Assembly (NCBI GenBank): GCA_011390855.1
Contig: JAABRN010000401.1
Location: forward strand, 1-9,302
Reading direction: 5' to 3'
Length of the DNA: 9,302 bases
Origin: Hydrogenophaga sp.
GTDB lineage: Bacteria; Pseudomonadota; Gammaproteobacteria; Burkholderiales; Burkholderiaceae_C
Program-made: the position numbers and the translations under genes
Notes under the pieces: model-generated
Seen by the model: only the letters and a program-made list of their open reading frames with translations
Told to the model about the DNA's origin: nothing
Database searches by the model: none
Shown here: positions 1 to 6,512 of the stretch, piece after piece
How positions within the stretch are numbered: the stretch's first letter is position 1
Layout: every line of letters begins with the position of its first letter

Positions 1-658
1 CAGGCTTGCCCAGGTGGCCCAGTGGGATCTGCCCCAGCAAAGCCTTTTGCTGCTCTTCGGGTAGTCCGGCTGTCATGTCCGTTTCAATGAAACCTGGTGC
101 CACGCAGTTCACCGTGATGTTGCGGCTGCCAAGCTCGCGAGCCAGGGCACGCGTCATGCCCGCCACACCCGCCTTGGCCGCAGCATAGTTGGCCTGCCCG
201 GCATTGCCAGAGGCGCCCACCACGCTGGTGATGCTGATGATGCGACCATAGCGCTGCTTCATCATGGGACGGATCACCGCCCGGCTCAGGCGAAACACCG
301 CCTTGAGATTGGTGTCCAGCACGGCGTCCCAATCTTCGTCCTTCAGACGCATGGCCAGCATGTCACGGGTGATGCCCGCGTTGTTGACCAGGATGTGAAG
401 GCCTCCATGTGCCTTGACGATCTCTTCGATCAATTGATCCGCTGATGCCATGTCGTTCACATCGAGCTTGGCACCCCGACAGCCCGCAGCAGCACCTTTG
501 ACGGCCATCAGGTTGTTCCCGATACGGATGGCTCCTTCATCGCTGGTAGCCGTTCCAATCACCACCAACCCTCGCGACGCAAGCTCTTGCGCAATGGCAG
601 CGCCTATGCCTCGCGTGGCGCCTGTCACAAGGGCCACCTGTCCTTCGAAATTCACCAT
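1..658 (-). CDS. fabG: 3-oxoacyl-ACP reductase FabG (3' end cut by window edge)
   Basis: FabG is the NADPH-dependent reductase that turns 3-oxoacyl-ACP into 3-hydroxyacyl-ACP in each cycle of type II fatty acid synthesis, in the cytoplasm as a tetramer. The visible 219 residues are a classical short-chain dehydrogenase. They show the Rossmann glycine motif TGATRGIG (residues 12-19), NNAG (92-95), catalytic Asn117, Ser145 (in TSVVG), Tyr158 and Lys162 (YAAAK), and the PGF turn at 189-190. The family is about 245-250 residues long, so about 27 are missing beyond the left edge. The ATG at 658 gives the standard N-terminus just before the glycine motif; no strong Shine-Dalgarno (SD) sequence precedes it. 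It lies 20 bases after the fabD stop, so it is probably co-transcribed and translationally helped by fabD. In related genomes acpP and fabF usually follow; they would lie outside this window. Confidence 0.97.
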   Translation of the reverse strand, partial: MVNFEGQVALVTGATRGIGAAIAQELASRGLVVIGTATSDEGAIRIGNNLMAVKGAAAGCRGAKLDVNDMASADQLIEEIVKAHGGLHILVNNAGITRDMLAMRLKDEDWDAVLDTNLKAVFRLSRAVIRPMMKQRYGRIISITSVVGASGNAGQANYAAAKAGVAGMTRALARELGSRNITVNCVAPGFIETDMTAGLPEEQQKALLGQIPLGHLGKP

Positions 659-678
659 CGTCAGCTTTCGGTCTTGGT

Positions 679-1626
679 TTATGCCAGCAACGACTTGACT
701 TCGCCAAGTGTCACCGGGTCAAAAATGGCGGCTGCAGTCAGGTCGGGATCGATCCGCTTGGTCAGCGCGGTCAAGACCTTGCGGGGTCCGCATTCGACCA
801 GCGTGTGGATGCCACGCGCCTTGATGGCACCGACGCACTCCACCCACCGGACCGGCCCGAAGGCCTGCCTGTACAACGCGTCCCGGATGCGATCCGGCTC
901 TGACTCCACAGCCACATCGATGTTGTTGATCAAGGGAATACGGGGAGCCTCAAATACCGTGTCAGCCAGTCGAGCCTGCAATCGCTCTGCGGCCGGGCGC
1001 ATCAACGATGAATGGAAAGGCGCAGACACAGGCAGTGGCAGCGCGCGCTTGGCGCCGGCACTCTTGACCGCTTCACATGCTTTTTCAACCGCCGCCTTGC
1101 TGCCTGCAATCACGGTTTGAACCGGATCATTGAAGTTCACCGCCTCGACCACCTCAGCAGTCCCTGCACCAAAAGAAGCCTGCACATCGGCACAAACCGC
1201 CATCACCTGGTCGGCCGGCAAACCCAAAATGGCCGCCATGGCACCCTCACCCACCGGTACCGCCTCCTGCATCGCCGCCGCCCGGTACCTCACGAGTGGC
1301 GCAGCTTGGGTGAGCGTCAAAACACCGGAGGCCACCAGGGCACTGTATTCCCCGAGCGAGTGTCCTGCCACGACTGCGGGCAACGCTCCGCCTTCTGCCA
1401 GCCAGACCCGCCAGGCAGCCACGCCTGCCACGAGCATCACGGGCTGCGTGTTCGTGGTCAGCGCCAGAACGTCGGCGGGGCCTTCATGAATCAACCGGCC
1501 AACGTCCTCGCCCAACGCGTCAGATGCCTCGCGAAGCACCTCGGTGACAGCGGGATGATCACCCCAGGCATCCAGCATGCCGACGGATTGCGATCCTTGA
1601 CCGGGAAAAACAAAAGCAAAGTTCAT
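679..1626 (-). CDS. fabD: malonyl-CoA:ACP S-malonyltransferase FabD
   Basis: FabD moves the malonyl group from malonyl-CoA to the ACP phosphopantetheine arm and so supplies the extender unit for fatty acid synthesis. The 315-residue product, close to the 309 of E. coli FabD, has the N-terminal GQGSQ (residues 9-13), the nucleophile elbow GHSLG with Ser90, Arg115 in RYR (substrate carboxylate binding), His205 in APFHSSLM, and Gln254 in the RQAFGPV segment. These match the E. coli Ser92, Arg117, His201 and Gln250 set. I chose the ATG at 1626 because it gives the family's usual N-terminus (MNFAFVFPGQ). The reading frame could be extended to a TTG at 1650, but those eight residues are not typical. 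The gene is 42 bases after fabH and 20 bases before fabG on the same strand, consistent with one operon. The SD is weak. Confidence 0.97.
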   Translation of the reverse strand: MNFAFVFPGQGSQSVGMLDAWGDHPAVTEVLREASDALGEDVGRLIHEGPADVLALTTNTQPVMLVAGVAAWRVWLAEGGALPAVVAGHSLGEYSALVASGVLTLTQAAPLVRYRAAAMQEAVPVGEGAMAAILGLPADQVMAVCADVQASFGAGTAEVVEAVNFNDPVQTVIAGSKAAVEKACEAVKSAGAKRALPLPVSAPFHSSLMRPAAERLQARLADTVFEAPRIPLINNIDVAVESEPDRIRDALYRQAFGPVRWVECVGAIKARGIHTLVECGPRKVLTALTKRIDPDLTAAAIFDPVTLGEVKSLLA

Positions 1627-1668
1627 CTTGAATTCAGAAAGTTGGTCCAACCGCGAATGCCGGGGGCC

Positions 1669-2646
1669 TCAGAAAGCCAGCAGGACCGAGCCCCAGGTGA
1701 ACCCACCACCCACACCTTCAAGCATGAGCAGTTGACCCGGCTTGACAAGACCAGCGCGAACACCATGATCCAGCGCCAAGGGGATGGATGCGGCAGATGT
1801 GTTGCCGTGCTCGTGCACAGTCACGACCACTCTGTCCATGGAGAGTTTGAGCTTTTTGGCAGTGCTCTGCATGATGCGGATGTTTGCCTGGTGCGGAATC
1901 AGCCAATCGATGTCTTCAGCCGACTTGCCGGCCTTGCGCAAAGAGGCCAGTGCCGTTTCTTCGAGCACACCCACCGCCAGCTTGAAAACGGCAGGTCCGT
2001 CCATTTTCAGCAAGGGGTCACCCAGAATCTGCCCCCCGGAAACATGGCCCGGCACACACAGAATGCCGCTGTGCCTGCCATCGGAATGAATGTCTGTTGC
2101 CAGAATTCCTGGTTCGTCACTGGCTTCCAGCACCACGGCACCGGCGCCATCGCCAAACAGCACGCAGGTGGTGCGGTCAGTGAAATCCAGAATGCGGCTG
2201 AACACTTCAGCACCCACCACCAGCGCCTTCTTTGCGCTACCGGTGCGGATCATGGCGTCTGCAACGGTCAGTGCATAAATGAAACCGCTGCAGACCGCTT
2301 GCACATCAAATGCCGGGCAACCCGCTATTCCCAACTTGTGCTGAAGCAGCGCCGCCGTTGACGGAAACACCATGTCTGGCGTTGAGGTGGCAACAATGAT
2401 CAGGTCAATCTCGTTCGGAGTGACTTCTGCTGCGTTCAGGGCCTGGCGACACGCAAGTGCCGCCAGATCACTGGAAAAAACCCCGTCTTCAACAAAGTGG
2501 CGGGCGCGAATGCCTGTTCTGGCCACGATCCACTCGTCACTTGTTTCCACATCGCGCTTGGCCAACATGGCAACCATGTCGGCGTTGGTCAGGCGATGAG
2601 GAGGCAGGCAGCTGCCAGTGCCAGTGATACGGGCGTAGCGGGTCAT
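1669..2646 (-). CDS. fabH: beta-ketoacyl-ACP synthase III FabH
   Basis: FabH condenses a short acyl-CoA (acetyl-CoA in most Gram-negatives) with malonyl-ACP, which starts the fatty acid chain. The 325-residue protein has the thiolase fold signatures: catalytic Cys119 in VQAVCSGF, His252 in [10 protein letters not shown] and Asn282 in [11 protein letters not shown]. It also has the conserved N-terminal [10 protein letters not shown] segment (about residues 37-46), linked to CoA binding, and the C-terminal GGGFTWGS. Length and catalytic triad agree with E. coli FabH (Cys112, His244, Asn274). The ATG at 2646 is the only start that gives the normal N-terminus. It lies 11 bases after the plsX stop codon with no purine-rich SD in that gap, so translation is probably coupled to plsX. 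Primer preference for acetyl or branched acyl groups cannot be read from the sequence. Confidence 0.97.
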   Translation of the reverse strand: MTRYARITGTGSCLPPHRLTNADMVAMLAKRDVETSDEWIVARTGIRARHFVEDGVFSSDLAALACRQALNAAEVTPNEIDLIIVATSTPDMVFPSTAALLQHKLGIAGCPAFDVQAVCSGFIYALTVADAMIRTGSAKKALVVGAEVFSRILDFTDRTTCVLFGDGAGAVVLEASDEPGILATDIHSDGRHSGILCVPGHVSGGQILGDPLLKMDGPAVFKLAVGVLEETALASLRKAGKSAEDIDWLIPHQANIRIMQSTAKKLKLSMDRVVVTVHEHGNTSAASIPLALDHGVRAGLVKPGQLLMLEGVGGGFTWGSVLLAF

Positions 2647-2657
2647 GGCAAGAGGGA

Positions 2658-3716
2658 TCAGAGGGTGGGAACGTTCTTGACTTCGCTGGTGCTGACAGGA
2701 GGCACCAAGAGGTGCCTGGCGTGCTCAATGCGGTCGCACACGTTGCCAAGCAAATTGTGATGGGCCGCATCATAAGCCCGGCACAGGGCCTGTTCAAACG
2801 CAAACGCGTCGGCCGATCCGTGGCTCTTGAACACGAGGCCACGCAACCCCATCAAGGCGGCACCGTTGTAGCGACGGTGGTCTACGCGCGTTTTAAACGA
2901 AGATAGAACCGGATAAGCAACGATTGCGGCTATTTTGGTCAAGATGTTGCGTGAAAACTCTTCGCGAATGAAGCCACTGATCATGGTAGCCAAGCCCTCG
3001 CTCGCCTTCAACGCCACGTTTCCAACGAATCCATCACACACCACGATGTCGGTGGTGCCTTTGAAAATATCATCGCCCTCGACATTTCCGTAAAAGTTGA
3101 GATCACCCGCATCGGCAGCATCCCGGAGCAAAAGCCCCGCCCGTTTGATCACTTCGCTACCCTTGATGACTTCTTCACCCACATTGAGCAACCCCACTGA
3201 GGGATTTTTGCCGCCAGTGGCAGATACCAGCGCAGAGCCCATCAAAGCAAATTGAAGCAGATGCTCTGCGGTGCAGTCGACATTGGCTCCCAAGTCCAGA
3301 ACGGTCGTCGCCCCCCCCTTGGCATTGGGCAGCTGGGTGGCAATCGCTGGTCGATCAATGCCGTCAAGCGTCTTGAGAAGGTACCGGGCAATCGCCATGA
3401 GAGCACCGGTGTTACCAGCCGACACGACGGCCTGGGCTGCACCCTCCTTGACCTGGGCAATGGCCACGCGCATCGAGGAGTCTTTCTTCTTGCGAAGCGC
3501 CACCTCGACCGTATCGTCCATCGTGATCACCTCTGAAGCGGGCACGACGCGACAACGCACGTTGTTTTTGACCTGAGGCCAGGCGCTCATCGAATCGGGC
3601 ATTCCGACCAGCAGCAACTGGGCGTGCGGGTGCGCAGACAAAAAAGATTCGCAGGCAGGCATTGTTGCCGCTGGACCCACATCACCGCCCATGCAGTCGA
3701 CAGCCACGGTGATCAT
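2658..3716 (-). CDS. plsX: phosphate acyltransferase PlsX
   Basis: PlsX converts acyl-ACP and phosphate to acyl-phosphate, the acyl donor used by PlsY in the first step of phospholipid synthesis. It is a soluble protein that works at the membrane surface. The 352-residue product has the PlsX landmarks DCMGGD (residues 7-12; DAMGGD in many homologues), SAGNTGA (99-105), LLNVGEE (176-182), [10 protein letters not shown] (211-220), CDGFVGN (228-234) and KSHGSAD near residue 300. An ATG 18 bases further upstream (3734) is possible. I prefer 3716 because GAGG lies seven bases before it (plus-strand 3724-3727) and because MITVAVD is the normal family N-terminus. It is separated from rpmF by an intrinsic terminator, so its transcription depends on read-through or on an unseen promoter. 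fabH follows after 11 bases. Confidence 0.96.
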   Translation of the reverse strand: MITVAVDCMGGDVGPAATMPACESFLSAHPHAQLLLVGMPDSMSAWPQVKNNVRCRVVPASEVITMDDTVEVALRKKKDSSMRVAIAQVKEGAAQAVVSAGNTGALMAIARYLLKTLDGIDRPAIATQLPNAKGGATTVLDLGANVDCTAEHLLQFALMGSALVSATGGKNPSVGLLNVGEEVIKGSEVIKRAGLLLRDAADAGDLNFYGNVEGDDIFKGTTDIVVCDGFVGNVALKASEGLATMISGFIREEFSRNILTKIAAIVAYPVLSSFKTRVDHRRYNGAALMGLRGLVFKSHGSADAFAFEQALCRAYDAAHHNLLGNVCDRIEHARHLLVPPVSTSEVKNVPTL

Positions 3717-3733
3717 GACATTGCCTCGATGCA

Positions 3734-3751
3734 AGTGCTGACAGCAGCACT
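3734..3751 (-). promoter_or_regulatory. hairpin in the plsX leader
   Basis: A perfect seven-base inverted repeat, AGTGCTG and CAGCACT, with a four-base loop lies between the rpmF-plsX terminator and the plsX SD (GAGG at 3724-3727). It has no T-run after it on the minus strand, so it is not itself a terminator. It could stabilise the 5' end of a processed plsX transcript or influence access to the ribosome binding site. Function is inferred only from position and symmetry. Confidence 0.4.
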
Positions 3752-3757
3752 GACCAG

Positions 3758-3784
3758 AAAAAAGCCCGCATGAATCATGCGGGC
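3758..3784 (-). terminator. intrinsic terminator between rpmF and plsX
   Basis: On the minus strand GCCCGCATG and CATGCGGGC form a perfect nine-base-pair stem around a three-base loop (plus-strand 3764-3772 and 3776-3784), followed directly by six T residues (3763 to 3758). This is a textbook Rho-independent terminator pointing leftward, 68 bases after the rpmF stop codon and 41 bases before the plsX start. It should end most rpmF transcripts, with plsX and the fab genes served by read-through or by another promoter. Confidence 0.85.
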
Positions 3785-3852
3785 CTGCGTCTCATAAGTT
3801 GGGCAAGCCCCGCGCGCATCCGAGCGACGTGGCTTGCTGACTCCCGCCACCT
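3785..3852. other. rpmF 3' spacer with a long-loop inverted repeat
   Basis: The spacer between the rpmF stop codon and the terminator holds GCAAGCC (3803-3809) and GGCTTGC (3831-3837), a perfect seven-base inverted repeat with a 21-base loop. It may fold as an extra stem in the rpmF mRNA ahead of the terminator. I see no convincing promoter or reading frame in this spacer. Confidence 0.35.
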
Positions 3853-4035
3853 TCAGGCTTCAGACTTGTTCTTCAGCACCTGACGCCCACGGTAGAAGCC
3901 GTTGGGGCTGATGTGGTGACGCAGATGGATTTCGCCGGTGGTGGGCTCAACAGCGATGCCGGGCACGTTGAGTGCGTTGTGCGAACGGTGCATACCGCGC
4001 TTGGAGGGGGACTTTTTGTTTTGCTGGACGGCCAT
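3853..4035 (-). CDS. rpmF: 50S ribosomal protein L32
   Basis: L32 is a small basic protein of the large ribosomal subunit. The 60-residue product starts [19 protein letters not shown], the typical L32 N-terminus of Gram-negative bacteria, and continues with the conserved [18 protein letters not shown] segment. The length is normal for Burkholderiales. The protein lacks the cysteine pairs of the zinc-binding L32 form. A strong SD (AGGAG, plus-strand 4042-4046) lies six bases before the ATG. It follows yceD after 233 bases, an unusually wide gap for this pair, and that gap contains a good promoter, so rpmF probably has its own transcription start. An intrinsic terminator follows it. Confidence 0.97.
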   Translation of the reverse strand: MAVQQNKKSPSKRGMHRSHNALNVPGIAVEPTTGEIHLRHHISPNGFYRGRQVLKNKSEA

Positions 4036-4152
4036 GGTGGGCTCCTAAAATCGGTGAGTGGGTCGAGTGCGACTGGTGACTGCTTGGTAAGAGATGTCAG
4101 CCGTCCGCGGCGTTCGCGATACGGTAAGGAGCATGCCAGCGCAAAGCCAAGC

Positions 4153-4182
4153 ATTATAGCTCGAAGTATTTGAAGCGTCCAA
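4153..4182 (-). promoter_or_regulatory. sigma70-like promoter for rpmF
   Basis: On the minus strand TATAAT (plus-strand 4158-4153) is a perfect -10 hexamer. TTGGAC (4182-4177) is a partial -35 with an 18-base spacer. Transcription would start near 4146 and give an rpmF leader of about 110 bases. The -35 is weak (TTG only), so an activator or a strong -10 may carry the activity. The site lies after the yceD stop, where an rpmF promoter would be expected. The call rests on matching the consensus by eye. Confidence 0.55.
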
Positions 4183-4193
4183 CAGGATGTTGG
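4179..4193. repeat. perfect inverted repeat over the rpmF -35 region
   Basis: CCAACA and TGTTGG flank a three-base centre (4179-4193), a 15-base site of perfect dyad symmetry. Four of its bases overlap the putative -35 hexamer of the rpmF promoter. No T-run follows on either strand, so a terminator role is unlikely. It could be an operator for a dimeric regulator, or a small stem at the end of the yceD transcript. Confidence 0.4.
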
Positions 4194-4268
4194 CGAAGCG
4201 ATCGGCAGCTGAATACCGTGGCGTGGTTCAAGCTACCCCTCCCATACATCCCGGCAGCCAACTGCTGA

Positions 4269-4838
4269 TCACTTCTTCAGCTTGGCGAGCGCCGCGAACG
4301 GATGCGCCACAGGGGTGTCGCCCCCTTCCGGGGCAACGCCAGGGTCAGACACCTGCATGACAACGGGGACCGGACAGGTTTCGTGCATAGGGACGAGTGG
4401 CAGCGACATCAGCAACTCATCCTCCAGGAGGTCGTAGAGCGACATCACGGGCTCCAAAACGAGCACATCCTCCTCACATTCGTCATCCTGGGCCTCTGCG
4501 GTGGCCTCATCTGTCACAAAACGGAACCTTCGATCGACTTCCAAAACTGTATGAGCGACCCCAAGGCAACGCTGGCACTGAAGCGGAACAACCGCCTTGG
4601 CCTGCAGATAAAGCCAGATGGCGGGCTTGCCACCCAGAGAGTCGGTGCGCACGCTGCCTTCTGCCCGCCATTGCATCATGGCAGGCACCTCATCGACAGC
4701 CGACTCAAAGAACTCTTCGGCCAGCCGCACAAAACGCGTCAAGGGCGCCTCCGCGCTGATCTGCCCTGAGGCCTGAGCAAAGACACGCACATCCAGTCGT
4801 TCCGGTAGCCAGGGTGCTTTTGCTTGGAGGATGTTCAT
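4269..4838 (-). CDS. yceD: DUF177 family protein YceD
   Basis: YceD (DUF177) is a conserved bacterial protein, almost always encoded beside rpmF. E. coli YceD has been linked to 23S rRNA accumulation; its molecular activity is not known to me. The 189-residue product shows the family pattern: a VPLQCQRCL segment with Cys88 and Cys91, an acidic stretch near 118-124, a DLLEDELLMSLPLVPMHETC block (about 136-155, Cys155), and the C-terminal HPFAALAKLKK. The paired cysteines could bind a metal, but this is inference. The ATG at 4838 gives a normal N-terminus. No SD is visible in the 28 bases before it, which also separate it from the divergent yceF. Its promoter therefore probably lies inside the yceF coding region, or the mRNA is nearly leaderless. 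Confidence 0.93.
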   Translation of the reverse strand: MNILQAKAPWLPERLDVRVFAQASGQISAEAPLTRFVRLAEEFFESAVDEVPAMMQWRAEGSVRTDSLGGKPAIWLYLQAKAVVPLQCQRCLGVAHTVLEVDRRFRFVTDEATAEAQDDECEEDVLVLEPVMSLYDLLEDELLMSLPLVPMHETCPVPVVMQVSDPGVAPEGGDTPVAHPFAALAKLKK

Positions 4839-4852
4839 TCGATCAGTTTAAA
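4824..4852 (+). promoter_or_regulatory. weak candidate promoter for yceF
   Basis: TTGGAG (4824-4829) and TTTAAA (4847-4852) are spaced by 17 bases and point toward yceF. Each is only a partial match to the sigma70 consensus, and the -35 falls inside the divergent yceD coding sequence. Start of transcription near 4859 would leave a very short leader. This is the best candidate I can find in the tight divergent junction, but it is weak. Confidence 0.3.
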
Positions 4853-4866
4853 AGAATGCAGGGAAA

Positions 4867-5490
4867 ATGCATGGCATGCACGAACACCCTTCACCAAAGA
4901 CAGAAACTGCCCCCAGAACCCTTGTTCTGGGTTCCACCTCCCGCTATCGGCGCGAATTGCTGTCAAGATTGCAAATCCCGTTCGAAGTGGACGCACCAAA
5001 TGTAGACGAAACACCCATCCCGGGTGAGTCGCCCGTCGACCTTGCACTGAGGCTGGCCATCGCCAAGGCGCGTGACGTTGCTTTGCGGCATCCAGACGCC
5101 ATTGTGATTGGCAGCGACCAGGTGGCCGACCTGGATGGCACTCCTTTGGGAAAGCCGATCACACACGAAAAAGCCACCGAACAACTGCGCCGCATGCGTG
5201 GCAGGACAGTGGTCTTTCAAACGGCCCTGGCCGTGGTCTGCCTCGAAACCGGATTCGAGCAAAGTGAACTGGCACAGGTGCAAGTGAGGTTTCGGGATCT
5301 GAGCGATGACGAGATTGAGCGCTACCTGAGAGCGGAACAGCCCTACGACTGTGCGGGGAGTGCAAAAAGCGAGGGATTGGGCATCGCCCTGCTCGAACGC
5401 ATCGACAACGACGATCCCACGGCCTTGATCGGACTGCCGCTGATTCGAACTTGCCATTTGATTCGGGCGGCAGGAGGGCGGATACTTTGA
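4867..5490 (+). CDS. yceF: Maf family nucleotide pyrophosphatase, YceF type
   Basis: Maf/YceF proteins hydrolyse non-canonical nucleoside triphosphates to monophosphates; E. coli YceF prefers 7-methyl-GTP. The 207-residue product has the substrate loop STSRYRRELL (about 23-32), VDETP (46-50), the catalytic-site motif GSDQV with Asp84, GKP (95-97) and CAGSAKSEG (162-170). The last motif, together with the close resemblance across the whole chain, points to the YceF branch and not the dTTP/UTP branch. The start is uncertain: ATG at 4867 has AGGG only three bases before it, while the in-frame ATG at 4876 has 12 bases of spacing. Either leaves a slightly longer N-terminus than E. coli YceF. Divergence from yceD-rpmF-plsX-fab is the same arrangement as in E. 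coli and supports the assignment. Its TGA overlaps the start of the next gene. Confidence 0.95.
   Translation: MHGMHEHPSPKTETAPRTLVLGSTSRYRRELLSRLQIPFEVDAPNVDETPIPGESPVDLALRLAIAKARDVALRHPDAIVIGSDQVADLDGTPLGKPITHEKATEQLRRMRGRTVVFQTALAVVCLETGFEQSELAQVQVRFRDLSDDEIERYLRAEQPYDCAGSAKSEGLGIALLERIDNDDPTALIGLPLIRTCHLIRAAGGRIL
5472..5477 (+). promoter_or_regulatory. strong ribosome binding site that fixes a TTG start
   Basis: A full AGGAGG lies inside the last codons of yceF, nine bases before the TTG at 5487. No ATG or GTG in the downstream frame is suitably placed, so this SD decides the start of the methyltransferase gene and implies translational coupling to yceF. Confidence 0.8.
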
Positions 5491-6290
5491 ACAGGGTCAA
5501 TGGCGAGGGGCATCGCGGCACGCTCTATCTGGTCCCTGCTCCGCTGGACTTTGGCACAAATGTTGCCGAACCTGCGAAAGTGACACAGTGGCTGCCGGAG
5601 GAAACGCTGGCGGTTGCCAGCCGTTTGACGCACTGGGTCACAGAAAACGCCAAGAGCACGAGGGCGTTTCTCAAGCGCGTCGAGTCGGTTGGCGCGCTGG
5701 GCTGTCCACTGCAAGAACAACAAATGACGGAGCTGCCGCGATCTGCTCACAAGAAGGGCGATCATCAACCCGGTGCGGAGGCCGATGCCACGGCCCAGCG
5801 GCTGCTGGCACCGGCCCTGGCGGGTCACGACATGGGCTTGGTCAGCGAGGCTGGCATGCCCGCCATCGCCGACCCAGGCAGCTCCGTGGTACGGGCCGCA
5901 CACGCCCTTGGGTTACAGGTAGTGGCACTCACAGGACCGGTTTCCTTGATGTTGGCCTTGGCTGCCAGCGGGCTCAACGGGCAGAACTTTGCATTTGTGG
6001 GGTATGTGCCCCAGGAATCGACCGAGCGGTCCAGGCGCGTGCGTGAACTGGAAAGCGTCGCTCTGAAATCGGGCCAGACCCAGATCCTGATCGAAACGCC
6101 TTACCGCAACTCGGCCTTGCTGCAAAGCCTGCTGCAGACGCTGCAGCCTCATACCCGCCTGGCGCTGGCCTGCGCCCTCACCCTGCCAGAGCAGGTGGTG
6201 CGCAGTGCGTTGGTTAGTGACTGGAAACGAAACGCATTGGGCCAGCACCTGCCCCTGGACAAGCCAACGGTATTTCTTTTCGGTCGCTGA
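5487..6290 (+). CDS. tetrapyrrole-methylase-fold SAM-dependent methyltransferase, RsmI-like paralogue
   Basis: A predicted S-adenosylmethionine-dependent methyltransferase of the TP_methylase superfamily, which includes the 16S rRNA methyltransferase RsmI. The 267 residues begin with GTLYLVPAPL (11-20), then ENAKSTRAFLKRV (53-65), the SAM-site loop SEAGMPAIADPGSSVV (120-135), GPVSLMLALAASG (150-162) and ETPYRN (203-208). True RsmI has a GTLYIVPTPIGN start and an AEDTR segment; here these positions are PAPLDFG and TENAKSTR. I therefore place it in a separate branch, which I recall also has a structurally solved Bacteroides member (1WYZ) of unassigned substrate. RNA is a plausible target, but no substrate can be assigned from sequence. 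The TTG start at 5487 overlaps the yceF stop as TTGA and has a full AGGAGG nine bases upstream; an ATG at 5451 in the same frame has no such support. Translational coupling to yceF is likely. Confidence 0.88.
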   Translation: MNRVNGEGHRGTLYLVPAPLDFGTNVAEPAKVTQWLPEETLAVASRLTHWVTENAKSTRAFLKRVESVGALGCPLQEQQMTELPRSAHKKGDHQPGAEADATAQRLLAPALAGHDMGLVSEAGMPAIADPGSSVVRAAHALGLQVVALTGPVSLMLALAASGLNGQNFAFVGYVPQESTERSRRVRELESVALKSGQTQILIETPYRNSALLQSLLQTLQPHTRLALACALTLPEQVVRSALVSDWKRNALGQHLPLDKPTVFLFGR

Positions 6291-6512
6291 CGCGCCCCAA
6301 CATGAGCGCAAACGGGCACCGCTCCGACTCATGAAACGGAACAACCCAGGTCACGGCCGGGCTGCGTTTCGACCGATTCAGGACGGACGGTCGGTGCGCC
6401 AAGCCTGCTCCGGTGCGAGAAGACCCCTTCCAGAGATACCGTCGGGCGGGCTTCGCCGGACCACTGGTAACGCCGCCCTGGGGTGACGCCGCAGTCGGCG
6501 CGTGGGTGTTTC
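6291..6512. other. 222-base intergenic region between convergent genes
   Basis: I see no supported gene here. Several GC-rich inverted repeats occur: CATGAG/CTCATG (6301-6306 and 6328-6333), GGGCGG/CCGCCC (6444-6449 and 6473-6478) and CGCCG/CGGCG with a CAGT loop (6487-6500). None is followed by a T-run on either strand, so no standard intrinsic terminator is visible for the methyltransferase gene or for galU. Termination may be Rho-dependent. Confidence 0.6.

Noticed and set aside
1012..2361. 449-codon open frame on the plus strand
   Set aside because: Antisense to fabD and fabH, which have all catalytic motifs. Its product is rich in His, Arg and Gln with no domain, as expected for a shadow frame.
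3873..4154. 93-codon minus-strand frame overlapping rpmF in another frame
   Set aside because: Its ATG overlaps the TATAAT of the putative rpmF promoter, so the predicted transcript would not contain it. The product is Ser/Pro-rich without a known pattern, and rpmF is certain.
4963..5903. Minus-strand frames of 164 and 186 codons across yceF and the methyltransferase gene
   Set aside because: They overlap each other and two well-supported plus-strand genes, and their translations show no family motif.
6487..6500. CGCCG-CAGT-CGGCG stem as the galU terminator
   Set aside because: The stem is only five base pairs and no T-run follows on the minus strand, so it does not meet the usual criteria for an intrinsic terminator.
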